Of a stretch of 64,000 nucleotides of DNA, positions 1 through 8,938 are shown in pieces. The notes beneath the pieces were generated by a model. That model was not told the DNA's origin and ran no database searches. It saw only the letters and a program-made list of their open reading frames with translations. Each line of letters starts with the position of its first letter. The first letter of the stretch is position 1. The stretch comes from Bordetella sp. 02P26C-1 (GTDB lineage Bacteria > Pseudomonadota > Gammaproteobacteria > Burkholderiales > Burkholderiaceae_B). Position numbers and translations under genes: made by a program. The stretch spans positions 248,001 to 312,000 of the forward strand of contig NZ_WSJB01000018.1 in the NCBI RefSeq assembly GCF_009763255.1. The letters are read 5' to 3'.

Positions 1-687
1 CATTAGCGCATCCTTGGAGAGTACCGCGGGTGCTTTTTCCTGCTCGTCTTTCATCATGAACTGCGCAACCAGTCGCTCGGCCACCGTCTCCTGCGGATGC
101 TCTAGCTTCACCGGTTTCGCCGTGGCAGGCGGCCTGTAAGCGGCGAGGATAGGATTCGGATTGATATTGTCCAGGGGCTGAGCCTTGAACGCTGCGACCA
201 TCGCGCGAGTGATGTCTTCCGGATAGAGGGTGCTGACATCCTTGATGGCATACCACGTGCCAAGAACGTCCGCCAGCTCGTTGCCTTTCAAACCCAGGTC
301 ACGGCCGTCGGTCCTGAACGCCGAGTAAGCCAGCTCTTCGGGGTTTTTCTTCTTGCTCAGGCTTTCGAACGTGGCGTTGCCAGAACCGTATGTAAAGACA
401 TTGCGCACGAAGATCGCGGCGCGTCCCAGCCAGGAGGTTTGCGCCTGGTGAGCCTCTTTGATGGCATTACGGATTTCAAACGCCTCGCGGGCGAGGTCTT
501 CGCCAAAGCACTGCTCGTTATCGTGGAACTCTTTGGCCTTTCTCACGAATTCGACGTAAGCCTCGGTAACCTTGGCGTTGTAGCTTTCGCGCACCGCAGC
601 GTCATTGGACGCAAACGGGGCGACGTAGCTCTGAATCGTCTGCTGTATGTCGCCCCAGGTGCTGCTCAGGCTAATGGGAGTGGTCAT
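1..687 (-). CDS. Unrecognised protein, 3' end beyond the left edge
   Basis: Reading the minus strand from an ATG at 687 gives 229 uninterrupted codons to the window edge, so the C-terminus is missing. An AAGGACAC ribosome-binding site sits just upstream. The protein starts MTTPISLSSTWGD, has no signal peptide or membrane segment, and is charged and probably mostly helical; a Lys-rich SKKKNPEEL stretch lies near residue 110 and a Pro-rich stretch near residue 185. I do not recognise the family. It is divergent from the HIT gene across 184 bp. Inference: a cytoplasmic or secreted soluble protein of unknown role. Confidence 0.6.
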   Translation of the reverse strand, partial: MTTPISLSSTWGDIQQTIQSYVAPFASNDAAVRESYNAKVTEAYVEFVRKAKEFHDNEQCFGEDLAREAFEIRNAIKEAHQAQTSWLGRAAIFVRNVFTYGSGNATFESLSKKKNPEELAYSAFRTDGRDLGLKGNELADVLGTWYAIKDVSTLYPEDITRAMVAAFKAQPLDNINPNPILAAYRPPATAKPVKLEHPQETVAERLVAQFMMKDEQEKAPAVLSKDALM

Positions 688-871
688 GAAGTGTCCTTGA
701 TATGAAGATTAATCCAGCCACTCGTGAGTAACAGGGGATGGTGAGATGTTCCATATAAAAGGAGCCTCCGGTTCCTCTTGCAGGCTATAGTCACATCCAT
801 TGCCGTCAGTGTGCAGTTAAGCACGCCAGGCATCTCTCCCAATCAACGAACTCGACGCTATTTTTGACGCC

Positions 872-1336
872 ATGACTGCATGTGATTTCGATTGTCCTCT
901 CTGCGCACAAGACGGCGGCGTTGTGCTTTGGCGCGGCCCACGACTGCGCGTAATCGAAGTCGAAGACGCCGACTATCCCGGATTTACGCGCGTTGTCTGG
1001 AACGCACATCACGCGGAGATGACAGATTTGTCTCTGTCCGAACGCGACCTGATGATGCGCACGGTATATATCGTGGAGCAGATCCAGCGCGAGGTGTTCC
1101 ATCCGGATAAAGTGAACCTCGCTTCCTTGGGCAATATGGTGCCGCACTTGCACTGGCATGTGATTCCGCGTTGGCGCGGTGACCGGCATTTCCCCGATGC
1201 GGTATGGGCCGCGCCTCGCATCGTCCCTGGGACGGAGCCTCCGGAATGGAGAGCCAGGCTAGACCGGGTACGCGCTGTGCTGCCGCAATATCGGGAACAA
1301 TTGATTCGCGCGCTTTCGGCCACGCCAACCGATTAG
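872..1336 (+). CDS. HIT family nucleotide hydrolase
   Basis: A 154-residue histidine-triad protein. The signature is PHLHWHVIPR at residues 91-100, with histidines 92, 94 and 96 in the HxHxH arrangement; the middle histidine is the expected nucleophile acting on nucleoside alpha-phosphates. C8 and C11 near the N-terminus could bind zinc. HIT proteins hydrolyse substrates such as adenosine-5'-phosphoramidate or diadenosine polyphosphates in the cytoplasm; the exact substrate cannot be read from sequence. The ATG at 872 puts the cysteine pair in the usual place. The gene stands alone, between a divergent unknown gene and an amino-acid binding protein gene. Confidence 0.88.
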   Translation: MTACDFDCPLCAQDGGVVLWRGPRLRVIEVEDADYPGFTRVVWNAHHAEMTDLSLSERDLMMRTVYIVEQIQREVFHPDKVNLASLGNMVPHLHWHVIPRWRGDRHFPDAVWAAPRIVPGTEPPEWRARLDRVRAVLPQYREQLIRALSATPTD

Positions 1337-1394
1337 AGCCACTGCCTGCGCGAAGGCTGCAGGCGCGACATGCAAGCTTATTCCGGCTGGTAAT

Positions 1395-1423
1395 TTGGCA
1401 AGCCATGAAGTGCCCGGTAATCT
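1395..1423 (+). promoter_or_regulatory. Candidate sigma-70 promoter for the binding-protein gene
   Basis: TTGGCA at 1395-1400 and TAATCT at 1418-1423 are 17 bp apart, about 60 bp upstream of the ATG at 1486. The -35 is one base from consensus, but the -10 matches only three of six positions. Confidence 0.35.
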
Positions 1424-1485
1424 GTAGGATCGAATACCAATACGGGCCAACGCTATCCGGCCCAAGCTAGACGGAGAAGCTCATC

Positions 1486-2505
1486 ATGAAACTCATAACA
1501 AAAAGCGTGGTCGGCGCGGCACTGACGCTGGGAGCGCTAGCCGGCGCACAAGCCGCGACCTTGGATGTGGTGCAAAAGCGCGGCGAGGTTCGCTGTGGCA
1601 CAACGACCGGCTTCGCGGGATTCTCCGCGCCCGATGCGAAGGGGGTGTGGCAAGGTCTGGATGTGGACCTTTGCCGTGCGGTGGCGGCGGCGGTATTCGG
1701 CGATGCGAACAAGATCAAGGTCGTCCCATTGAACTCACAACAGCGCTTCACCGCGCTGCAGTCGGGCGAAGTCGATGTACTCACGCGCAATACGACCGTC
1801 ACACAACAGCGTGACACGGCGCTTGGCATTACTCACGCTGGCATTAACTTCTATGACGGCCAGGGCTTTCTCGTGCCCAAGGCGCTCGGTGTTAAAAGCG
1901 CCACGGAGCTGAATGGCGCGTCGATTTGCATGCAAACCGGCACGTCGAACGAAAACACCATGGCCGACTGGGCGCGTGCGCACAATGTCGAGTACAAGCC
2001 GGTCGTGATCGAGACCTTTGACGAGGTGGTCAATGCGTTCGCCGCGGGCCGTTGTGATGTATTCAGCACCGACGCATCGGGTCTGGCATCCATCCGCATT
2101 TCGAAGCTGCAAAATCCGGACGATTACATTGTGCTGCCCGAGATCATCTCGAAGGAGCCGTTGGGGCCCTTCGTGCGCCGGGGCGATGACGGCTGGCGCA
2201 ATATCGTGTCCTGGACCTTGAACGCGATGATCGAGGCCGAGGAATACGGCATCACGTCTGCCAACGTGGACGAGCAAACGCAGAGCCAGAATCCCAATAT
2301 CAAGCGTATTTTGGGCGTCACACCAGGCGCGGGCGCGAATCTCGGCCTGGATGAGAAATGGGCCTACAACATCATCAAGCAGGTCGGCAATTACGGCGAA
2401 AGCTTTGATCGCAACGTCGGTGAAGCCAGCCCGCTGAAAATCCCTCGCGGCCTGAATGCGCAGTGGACGCAAGGCGGTTTGATGTACGCGTTGCCAATCC
2501 GGTGA
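1486..2505 (+). CDS. Amino-acid ABC transporter periplasmic binding protein (AapJ/BztA type)
   Basis: 339 residues. A Sec signal peptide (MKLITKSVVGAALTLGALAGAQA) is followed by a type 3 solute-binding fold. The start RGEVRCGTT, then GLDVDLCRAVAAAVFGD and the C-terminal NYGESFDRNVG are typical of the general L-amino-acid receptors AapJ/BztA, which are longer than most polar amino-acid receptors. GGAGA precedes the ATG at a good distance. Such receptors deliver amino acids to an AapQMP-type permease, but no permease or ATPase gene follows: the next gene is convergent. It is therefore an orphan receptor here and may dock on a transporter encoded elsewhere. Confidence 0.88.
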   Translation: MKLITKSVVGAALTLGALAGAQAATLDVVQKRGEVRCGTTTGFAGFSAPDAKGVWQGLDVDLCRAVAAAVFGDANKIKVVPLNSQQRFTALQSGEVDVLTRNTTVTQQRDTALGITHAGINFYDGQGFLVPKALGVKSATELNGASICMQTGTSNENTMADWARAHNVEYKPVVIETFDEVVNAFAAGRCDVFSTDASGLASIRISKLQNPDDYIVLPEIISKEPLGPFVRRGDDGWRNIVSWTLNAMIEAEEYGITSANVDEQTQSQNPNIKRILGVTPGAGANLGLDEKWAYNIIKQVGNYGESFDRNVGEASPLKIPRGLNAQWTQGGLMYALPIR

Positions 2506-2512
2506 TCTCGGC

Positions 2513-2546
2513 TTTGCCGACGCGGCGTCGATACTGCGTCGGCAAA
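2513..2546 (+). terminator. Hairpin just after the binding-protein gene
   Basis: TTTGCCGACGC (2513-2523) is the exact reverse complement of GCGTCGGCAAA (2536-2546), giving an 11-bp stem with a 12-nt loop, 8 bp past the stop codon. Only a weak T stretch follows. Probable terminator. Confidence 0.5.
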
Positions 2547-2622
2547 TCTGGACCGCGAGTCAGGCCTCCCGGTCAACGATGGATTACGTATGGCGAATTC
2601 GCTCTTATTAATTCATCGCTAG

Positions 2623-2650
2623 CGCTTTGGAGGCGCTTGCCTCCAAAGCG
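2623..2650. repeat. Perfect 12-bp inverted repeat between convergent genes
   Basis: CGCTTTGGAGGC (2623-2634) and GCCTCCAAAGCG (2639-2650) are exact reverse complements around a 4-nt GCTT loop. It sits 25 bp from the end of the minus-strand gene at 2675. There is no T-tract on either side, so it may be a bidirectional terminator or an mRNA-end-stabilising hairpin. Confidence 0.6.
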
Positions 2651-2674
2651 TGCCCCCGCCGAGCCATTGCCGCC

Positions 2675-3229
2675 TTAATTTATGCTGTAGCCGCGACCCT
2701 TGAAGCAGGCACCCAACGCGCGCGTGTAGGAGTCCGCTGACGCCGTGGTCGTGTATTCGGTAATGTTGCTCGGATTCAGGCCACTTTGATTCATGGCCCA
2801 GTTTTCGCAGGCTTGGCGATCCTGCATTTGCTGCGATTCGCTTTGCCCCTTGGCGGGATAGGCCACCACATTCAAGCTCGAGGGGGCCACGGCCAGCCGC
2901 GGTGGCGCGTATGTCACCACGGGGGCTGGAGTCACGTAGGTGACAGAGGGAGCCACATACGACGGAGCGACATAAGCCGGGGCCACATAAGTCGGCCCCG
3001 GATAGACAACCGGCGGCGAGACGTAGGTCACGCCACTATAGGCATAACGCGGACCGCTGCTTAGCGCCAGGGCAACTCCGGCGCCCAGGAGCGCACCGCC
3101 CACCCACCAGCCGGCGCCACCGTAATAGCGCGAGCCGTGGTAATGACGATGCCCACCGGCCACGACTTGAGCACTGCAGGTCGCCAGCACGACGGCTACC
3201 GCCGCCGCGCGCCAAAATCGGGACTTCAT
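2675..3229 (-). CDS. Secreted Tyr/Pro-repeat protein of unknown function
   Basis: About 184 residues. I place the start at the ATG at 3229 (MKSRFWRAAAVAVVLATCS...), because a signal peptide begins there; an in-frame start 48 bp upstream would put an extra basic stretch in front of it. The mature protein begins with a His/Tyr/Gly-rich stretch, has a glycine-rich hydrophobic segment (VGGALLGAGVALAL) that could insert in a membrane, then repeated Y-V-A-P/Y-V-T-P units, and a conserved-looking C-terminal part with two cysteines (QACENWAMNQ, LGACFKGRGY). Likely cell-envelope or periplasmic; no function is assigned. It is convergent with the upstream binding-protein gene. Confidence 0.7.
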   Translation of the reverse strand: MKSRFWRAAAVAVVLATCSAQVVAGGHRHYHGSRYYGGAGWWVGGALLGAGVALALSSGPRYAYSGVTYVSPPVVYPGPTYVAPAYVAPSYVAPSVTYVTPAPVVTYAPPRLAVAPSSLNVVAYPAKGQSESQQMQDRQACENWAMNQSGLNPSNITEYTTTASADSYTRALGACFKGRGYSIN

Positions 3230-3471
3230 ACTCGTATTCCAAAAAAATTTGTCTGGCGCCCGCGTACGCGCCGCCAAACTAGCATTGATCGCTGTGATTA
3301 CTTTACTCCCACCGGCAAAAACTTTCTTGCCAACGTTGGGAGGGACTCTGTCGGTGGTTAGCCTGTCCTATTTTGGCTGGCCTAGTCATGGGCATACCTG
3401 ACTCCGGGCACTCCCGGCTCGCCCATCTCCCGTGGCCCGTGGGCCAGCATTCGGTATGCCAAAATCGCGTT

Positions 3472-4236
3472 ATGGCACACGACAATCAATTGATCAGCAA
3501 CACCTTGGCCAAGCAAGCCCGGCAACTGGACGCTGCCTGGAGATCCGCGCTGGACGCACCGCCGGTCGCCGAGGCGTTATCGCGGGTGATTGCGCATGTC
3601 GAATCCCGACTGGCGGACGGTGCGGTGGTGTACCCCGCCACGCCTTTTCGCGCGCTCGCCGGGTTGATGCCATCTGAGGTGCGTGTCGTGATTTTGGGCC
3701 AGGATCCCTACCACGGCCCGGGCCAGGCACAAGGGCTCGCGTTTTCCGTCCCCGACGACTGCAAACGCCCGCCGAGCCTGCGGAACATTTTTAACGAAAT
3801 CGCGGCCGAGTTCCCTGGCACGCCCATGCCACAGGGCAATGATCTGTCGCGCTGGGCGGACCAAGGAGTCCTGCTGCTCAATACCTCGCTGACCGTCGAA
3901 GACGGCCAGCCGGCGTCGCACGCCAAGCGCGGTTGGGAGACCGTGACGGATGCTTTGATCCGGTGCGTGGCAGAGGATCCGACGCCTAAGGCCTTTTTGC
4001 TTTGGGGCGCGCATGCTCAGGCAAAACAAGCGTTGCTGCCAAGCCACAGCCCGCATTTGGTGCTGACGGCGAATCACCCCTCGCCGCTGTCGGCGCGCCG
4101 TCCGCCTGTCCCCTTCCTGGGCTGTGGGCATTTCGCCCGGGTCAATGCCTGGCTGGCGGACCAGGGAAAACCCCCTATTGACTGGACGACGGAAAAATCT
4201 CAAAAGACTGTACGTCAGGGCGAATTCGCGTTATAG
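3472..4236 (+). CDS. ung: Uracil-DNA glycosylase, family 1
   Basis: About 254 residues from the ATG at 3472 (MAHDNQLISN); the frame is open 99 bp further upstream, but that part is not Ung-like and would exceed the usual 220-250 residues. The catalytic motif GQDPYHGPGQAQGLAF contains the water-activating Asp of family 1, and the minor-groove/leucine-loop motif HPSPLSA lies near the C-terminus. The enzyme excises uracil from DNA to begin base-excision repair. It is transcribed alone, divergent from the Tyr/Pro-repeat gene, with 242 bp between. Confidence 0.95.
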   Translation: MAHDNQLISNTLAKQARQLDAAWRSALDAPPVAEALSRVIAHVESRLADGAVVYPATPFRALAGLMPSEVRVVILGQDPYHGPGQAQGLAFSVPDDCKRPPSLRNIFNEIAAEFPGTPMPQGNDLSRWADQGVLLLNTSLTVEDGQPASHAKRGWETVTDALIRCVAEDPTPKAFLLWGAHAQAKQALLPSHSPHLVLTANHPSPLSARRPPVPFLGCGHFARVNAWLADQGKPPIDWTTEKSQKTVRQGEFAL

Positions 4237-4500
4237 TCTTCGGACTGCACAAATTGTTTCGGCATTCATGCGCGTTTTAGCGCCATTGGTATTCGCAGTC
4301 ATCGTCGGGAATTAAGCCCGGCCTCATGCCGAACACCATCGATTCCTGACCTCCTTTCCTTCCGCCTCGCGTTGTAGCAAAACGCGCCGTGCGCACGGTT
4401 GATCCGGTCGGCCCGATGCTCCATCAACCGTCGTCCGGACTTCGCCGCATATTCCCGGCAGTACCCGGCACATGCGCCGCATTTGCGGTAAGGACAAGTA

Positions 4501-6324
4501 ATGTCTTTTGAATCCCTAGGTTTAACCCCCACTCTTCTGTCGGCTCTGCAAGAAGCCGGTTTCACCACGCCCACCTCGGTGCAGGCTCAGGCCATCCCGC
4601 AAGCGCTGGCCGGCCACGACCTGATGGTGTCCTCGCAAACCGGTAGCGGCAAAACCGCCGCCTTCATGCTGCCCGCGCTGAACCGCATCGCGGGCCAGCC
4701 TGGCAACAAGGGTGTGGGCGTGCAAGTGCTGGTGCTCACGCCGACGCGTGAACTGGCGCTGCAAGTGACCGAAGCCACCGCCTCGTATGGCCGCAATCTG
4801 CCGGGTCTGCGTACCGCCACGGTCGTAGGCGGCATGCCCTACGGCGCCCAATTGAAGGCCCTGTCGCGTCGCGTGGACGTGCTGGTCGCCACCCCGGGCC
4901 GTCTGCTGGATCACCTGAAGGCCGGTCGCGTCAAACTGAGCACCGTGCACACGCTGGTGCTGGACGAAGCCGATCGCATGCTGGACATGGGCTTTATCGA
5001 GGACATCGAGACCATCGTCTCGCGTCTGCCGGAAGATCGTCAGACGCTGTTGTTCTCGGCCACGCTCGATGGCACGGTGGCCAAGCTGGCCGCCAAGATG
5101 ATGCGCGAACCGCAACGCATCGAGATCACCGGCCACAAAGAAAAGCACACGAATATCACGCAAAGCCTGCTGTACGCGGACGATGCGAGCCACAAGATGC
5201 AGTTGCTGGATCACGTGTTGCGTGACGCGAAGCTGGATCAAGCCATTGTGTTTACCGCGACCAAGCGTGGTGCCGATGATCTGGCGGATCGCCTGGCCGA
5301 TCAAGGCTTTGCCGCCGCGGCGCTGCATGGCGACATGAACCAGCGTCAACGCACTCGCACGCTGACTCAGTTGCAACGCGGCCAGCTGCGTATCCTGGTG
5401 GCTACCGACGTGGCCGCTCGCGGTATCGACGTGCAAGGCATCAGCCATGCCGTGAACTTTGACCTGCCCATGCAGGCCGAGGACTATGTGCACCGTATCG
5501 GTCGTACCGGTCGTGCCGGTCGTGATGGTCAGGCGTTTACGCTGGCTACGCACTCGGAACGCCATAAGGTTCGCCGCATCGAGCACTACATCGGTCAATC
5601 CATCACCCCCGAAATCATCGCGGGCCTGGAACCGAAGCGCACGCCGCGTCCGACCGGCGCTGGTGCTGGCCGGGGTGGCAAGCCGTTTGGCAAGCGTCCT
5701 GGTGGTCACGGTGGTGACCGTCCGTTCCGCGAAAGCCGTGGCGGATACAGCGCGCGTGGTGAAGGCGCTCGCGAAGGCGGTGCACGTGGTGACTTCCAGC
5801 CGCGTGGTGAATTCCAACCGCGCGGTGAGTTCAAGCCCCGTGGCGAATTCCAAGCGCGTGGCGAGCACAAGCCCCGTGGTGAGTTCCAGCCTCGCGGCGA
5901 ATTCAAGCCCCGTGGCGAGTTCAAGCCGCGCGGTGAGTTCGCGCCGCGTGCGGCCGGTCCTCGTGGCGATTTCCAACCGCGTGAAGGCGGATGGCGCAGT
6001 CGTGACGAGCGCCCTGCTGGCGATCGCGAATTCCGTCCCGCCCGTACTGGTGCGCCTCGCGGCGACTGGCGTGCTGAACGCGACTCGCGTCCGACTGCCG
6101 GTTTTGCCGGCCGCCCGCAGCGTGAAGGTCAACGCGGTGAGTTCCAGCCTCGCGGCGAATTCCAACCTCGTGGCGAGTTCCGCCCGCGTGCCCGTGCCGA
6201 AGGTGAATTCCGCGGCGCCGACCGTCGTCCCAGCGGTTTCCGCCCGTCGGCCAAGCCGTTCGCCTCGCGCGACGGCGCACCGGCCAAGCGCTTTAACAAG
6301 CCCGCTGGCGCACGTCGCGACTAA
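4501..6324 (+). CDS. rhlE: DEAD-box RNA helicase, RhlE type, with repeat tail
   Basis: 607 residues. The helicase core covers about residues 1-380: Q motif FTTPTSVQ, motif I QTGSGKT, motif II DEAD (LVLDEADRMLD), motif III SAT and motif VI HRIGRTGRAGR. The remaining 220 residues are a basic, low-complexity Arg/Gly tail with eight consecutive F-x-P-R-G-E hexapeptides (5794-5937) and a second shorter block near 6140-6190. Such tails usually bind RNA non-specifically and may drive condensation. Role: ATP-dependent RNA remodelling in ribosome assembly, RNA decay or cold growth. A TAAGGA site precedes the ATG, and the 264-bp upstream gap would allow a long leader. Confidence 0.93.
   Translation: MSFESLGLTPTLLSALQEAGFTTPTSVQAQAIPQALAGHDLMVSSQTGSGKTAAFMLPALNRIAGQPGNKGVGVQVLVLTPTRELALQVTEATASYGRNLPGLRTATVVGGMPYGAQLKALSRRVDVLVATPGRLLDHLKAGRVKLSTVHTLVLDEADRMLDMGFIEDIETIVSRLPEDRQTLLFSATLDGTVAKLAAKMMREPQRIEITGHKEKHTNITQSLLYADDASHKMQLLDHVLRDAKLDQAIVFTATKRGADDLADRLADQGFAAAALHGDMNQRQRTRTLTQLQRGQLRILVATDVAARGIDVQGISHAVNFDLPMQAEDYVHRIGRTGRAGRDGQAFTLATHSERHKVRRIEHYIGQSITPEIIAGLEPKRTPRPTGAGAGRGGKPFGKRPGGHGGDRPFRESRGGYSARGEGAREGGARGDFQPRGEFQPRGEFKPRGEFQARGEHKPRGEFQPRGEFKPRGEFKPRGEFAPRAAGPRGDFQPREGGWRSRDERPAGDREFRPARTGAPRGDWRAERDSRPTAGFAGRPQREGQRGEFQPRGEFQPRGEFRPRARAEGEFRGADRRPSGFRPSAKPFASRDGAPAKRFNKPAGARRD
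5794..5937 (+). repeat. Eight 18-bp tandem repeats encoding F-x-P-R-G-E
   Basis: Eight in-frame 18-bp units run without interruption inside the helicase tail, each coding FQPRGE, FKPRGE, FQARGE or HKPRGE. Several contain GAATTC. A ninth, degenerate unit (FAPRAA) follows. Copy number is likely to vary between strains by slippage or recombination. Confidence 0.85.
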
Positions 6325-6393
6325 ATCCGCGACTGACATCGGGGTGTTACGCAGGAAGTCCTGACGCAAGCAACCCGTTGTAAAGCACACACA

Positions 6394-6437
6394 GCCCGCC
6401 CTGCCCGTTCCATGACGGGTTCGGCGGGCGTTTCGTT
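6394..6437 (+). terminator. Rho-independent terminator of the helicase gene
   Basis: GCCCGCC (6394-6400) pairs with GGCGGGC (6423-6429), the intervening bases contain a second small stem (CCCGTT/GACGGG), and GTTTCGTTT follows. It is 70 bp after the stop codon. Confidence 0.75.
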
Positions 6438-6527
6438 TGAGAGGAGCGTCGCAAGCATTTCCGTCTCCAATGACGCGCGGGCATAGCTCTGGTATCGGCA
6501 TGCCGTCACCATGGGACAATAGCGCCT

Positions 6528-7724
6528 ATGCAACGCAATACGTCTTCCTCACTGCCTGTCTTGGATACGGACAGCGCGAACCACAGCGCCCGCGCGGCGG
6601 CCCATTTGCGTCTCGCGATTGAATCGGCGGGCGGCTGGCTGCCCTTTGACCAATGGATGGCACAGGCGCTCTATGCGCCGGGCCTGGGTTATTACGCGGC
6701 CGGCGCGGTCAAGCTTGCTTCCGCGGCTGCCACTGATGCGCGCGGCACTCCGATCGCAGAGGGCGATTTTGTGACTGCGCCGGAACTGACACCGCTGTTT
6801 GGGCAGTCGGTAGCCCGGCAGGTGGCGCAGATTCTTTCCGCGACTGACACGCACACGGTGCTGGAGTTTGGCGCCGGGACCGGGGCACTGGCCGAGAGCG
6901 TACTCAACGCGCTCGATGAGCTGCTGCCGGATGTGCAATATCGCATCATGGAGATCTCGGCGGATCTGCGCGCTCGTCAGCAGGCGCGGCTAGCGAAGTT
7001 TGGTGATCGCGTACAGTGGTTCGACGCCTTGCCAGGGGCTTTTTCCGGCTGCGTGCTCGCCAATGAAGTGCTGGACGCCATGCCCGTGTCGGTGTTTCGC
7101 TGGAGCGAGGATGGCGATGTGCTGGAGCGGGGTGTCGCACTCGATGCGCAAGGCGCGTTTTGTTGGCAGGAGCGCACTGCGGGGCCTGAGCTTGCACGCG
7201 CGGTAACGGCGCGTATGCCGCCTTTGGCTGGTTATGTGTCAGAGATCAACCTCCAAGCCGAAGCCTGGATGCGCGGTGTGAGCGGCTGGCTGGAAAAAGG
7301 CGCTGCCTTGCTGTTCGACTACGGCTTTCCTCGTCGCGAGTATTACCACCCGCAGCGCGCGGGCGGAACGCTGATGTGCCATCTGCATCATCACGCGCAT
7401 GACAACCCGTTTTATGCGCCGGGCGTGCAGGACATCACCGCGCACGTGGACTTCACCGCGATGGCGGACGCCGCGTTTGAGACGGGCATGCAGGTGCTGG
7501 GCTATACCTCGCAAGCGCGGTTTTTGATGAACGCGGGTCTGGCCGAGTTGCTGGCGCAGCTCGACCCGACCGACGTGCGCAGCTACGCGCAGGCCGTCGC
7601 ACCGGTGCAAAAGCTTCTCAGCGAAGCGGAGATGGGGGAGCTGTTCAAAGTGCTGGCTGTAGGGCGTGGAGTCGAAACCGCGCTGCTGGGATTCGCGCGC
7701 GGCGACAGACTTTCAACCTTATAG
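6528..7724 (+). CDS. SAM-dependent methyltransferase, MidA/NDUFAF7 family
   Basis: 398 residues. The Rossmann motif I is VLEFGAGTGA at residues 111-120, with GLGYYAAGA near residue 55 and FDYGFPRREYYHPQRAGGTL later, a set typical of the PF02636 family. In mitochondria the family member NDUFAF7 dimethylates an arginine of a complex I subunit; the bacterial substrate is not established. No signal peptide, so cytoplasmic. It is a single gene, convergent with cca, ending 71 bp from it. Confidence 0.85.
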   Translation: MQRNTSSSLPVLDTDSANHSARAAAHLRLAIESAGGWLPFDQWMAQALYAPGLGYYAAGAVKLASAAATDARGTPIAEGDFVTAPELTPLFGQSVARQVAQILSATDTHTVLEFGAGTGALAESVLNALDELLPDVQYRIMEISADLRARQQARLAKFGDRVQWFDALPGAFSGCVLANEVLDAMPVSVFRWSEDGDVLERGVALDAQGAFCWQERTAGPELARAVTARMPPLAGYVSEINLQAEAWMRGVSGWLEKGAALLFDYGFPRREYYHPQRAGGTLMCHLHHHAHDNPFYAPGVQDITAHVDFTAMADAAFETGMQVLGYTSQARFLMNAGLAELLAQLDPTDVRSYAQAVAPVQKLLSEAEMGELFKVLAVGRGVETALLGFARGDRLSTL

Positions 7725-7795
7725 GCAAGCCGGGTAAAAGGCGGGCTACGTTCTGCAGCGCATACTGAACGGCGCTCCACAGCGAATCCGGCGGC

Positions 7796-8938
7796 TTAAT
7801 GCCGCAGCGATTGCAGCGCTTGCAACCTCGCGGCACGTACGGCCGCTTTGATCTCGCCAGGGTTGCCACTGTGTTGTTTGGCGATTGCCCCCGCATCCAC
7901 CCCGCGGGCCGTGTCCAGCCGCGCGCGCCACGCGTTAACCTCGGCCGCAATCACCACCGTCGCGGCATCGAGCATTGCCAGGAACCGCTCCGGCTTGCGT
8001 AGTCCGTCGGTGCGCTCGATCAGCCCCAGTTGGTCCTCGGCATCGTCCGCGTGCAACGCCTCCAACATCAAAGGCAGCAAACGCGCCTGATCGGCACATT
8101 CGCCCGGCACGCGCAGGCGCCGGGCCAAAGCATCACGCTCCGGCGTCAGACGGCAGAGTAAGGCATAGCGTCCGGGCAGAGGTTGCTCGCGTGCCGCGGC
8201 GCGATCAAGATCCTGGCCGACAATCGCCACCTCCTGCAGTTCCGGCATCACGCGCGCCAGCGCGCCGGATTGTGCCAGCACATCCAACATGCGCGACGGT
8301 GTCGCCGCCATGAGGCCACGCGACAGTTCTTTCCATACGCGTTCCGGCACAAGAGCATCGGCCTCGCCGTCTTCGACCATGCGCCGGCATAGCGCCATGG
8401 TCTCGTCAGCGACGCGGAACTCAGCGAACCGCGCGGCGAAGCGGCCCAGGCGCAGTATCCGCACCGGGTCTTCGGCAAAGGCCTCGCCTACATGGCGCAA
8501 CACGCGCGCTTCGAGATCGCGCGCGCCGTTTAGCGGATCCTGCAGTTGGCCATCCGGTGTGCAGGCGATCGCATTGACCGTAAGGTCGCGTCGCTGCAGA
8601 TCCTGCTCAAGCGTCACATCAACGCCGGTGTAGAACGTAAATCCTTTATAGCCACGGCCGGATTTGCGCTCGGTACGAGCCAGCGCGTATTCCTCTTTGG
8701 TCCGTGGATGAAGAAACACCGGAAAGTCGCCGCCTACCGGAATAAAGCCGCGCCGGGTCATTTCCTCGGGGGCCGCGCCCACGACCACCCAGTCACGGTC
8801 GCCGGCGGGCAAACCCAATAGCGCATCGCGCACGGCACCGCCCACGATGTACACCTGCAGGCCGGTGACGGTGTCGTCGTGCGCTAAACCCTGCACCGCG
8901 GCGGCGACAGACCCTGCAGAGGAAGAACTCGCGACCAT
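7796..8938 (-). CDS. cca: CCA-adding tRNA nucleotidyltransferase
   Basis: 380 residues. The class II nucleotidyltransferase head shows [10 protein letters not shown] (residues 33-42) and GDRDW, with the two metal-binding aspartates at 47 and 49, followed by RRDLTVNA and [16 protein letters not shown]. It repairs or adds the 3' CCA of tRNAs. In enterobacterial Cca an HD phosphohydrolase motif lies after about residue 220; I see no HD pair here, so the protein probably has only nucleotidyl transfer activity. The start is taken as ATG 8938, which overlaps the lytic transglycosylase stop as TGATG; a GTG one codon upstream is the alternative. The two are probably translationally coupled. Confidence 0.92.
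   Translation of the reverse strand: MVASSSSAGSVAAAVQGLAHDDTVTGLQVYIVGGAVRDALLGLPAGDRDWVVVGAAPEEMTRRGFIPVGGDFPVFLHPRTKEEYALARTERKSGRGYKGFTFYTGVDVTLEQDLQRRDLTVNAIACTPDGQLQDPLNGARDLEARVLRHVGEAFAEDPVRILRLGRFAARFAEFRVADETMALCRRMVEDGEADALVPERVWKELSRGLMAATPSRMLDVLAQSGALARVMPELQEVAIVGQDLDRAAAREQPLPGRYALLCRLTPERDALARRLRVPGECADQARLLPLMLEALHADDAEDQLGLIERTDGLRKPERFLAMLDAATVVIAAEVNAWRARLDTARGVDAGAIAKQHSGNPGEIKAAVRAARLQALQSLRH

Noticed and set aside
5794-5937. CRISPR-like spaced repeats
   Set aside because: Units are contiguous 18-bp coding repeats with no spacers.
4522-6519. 665-codon open frame antisense to the helicase gene
   Set aside because: It mirrors the repetitive tail (endless Thr/Ala/Arg runs) and lies wholly over a clear DEAD-box gene; an artefact of high GC.
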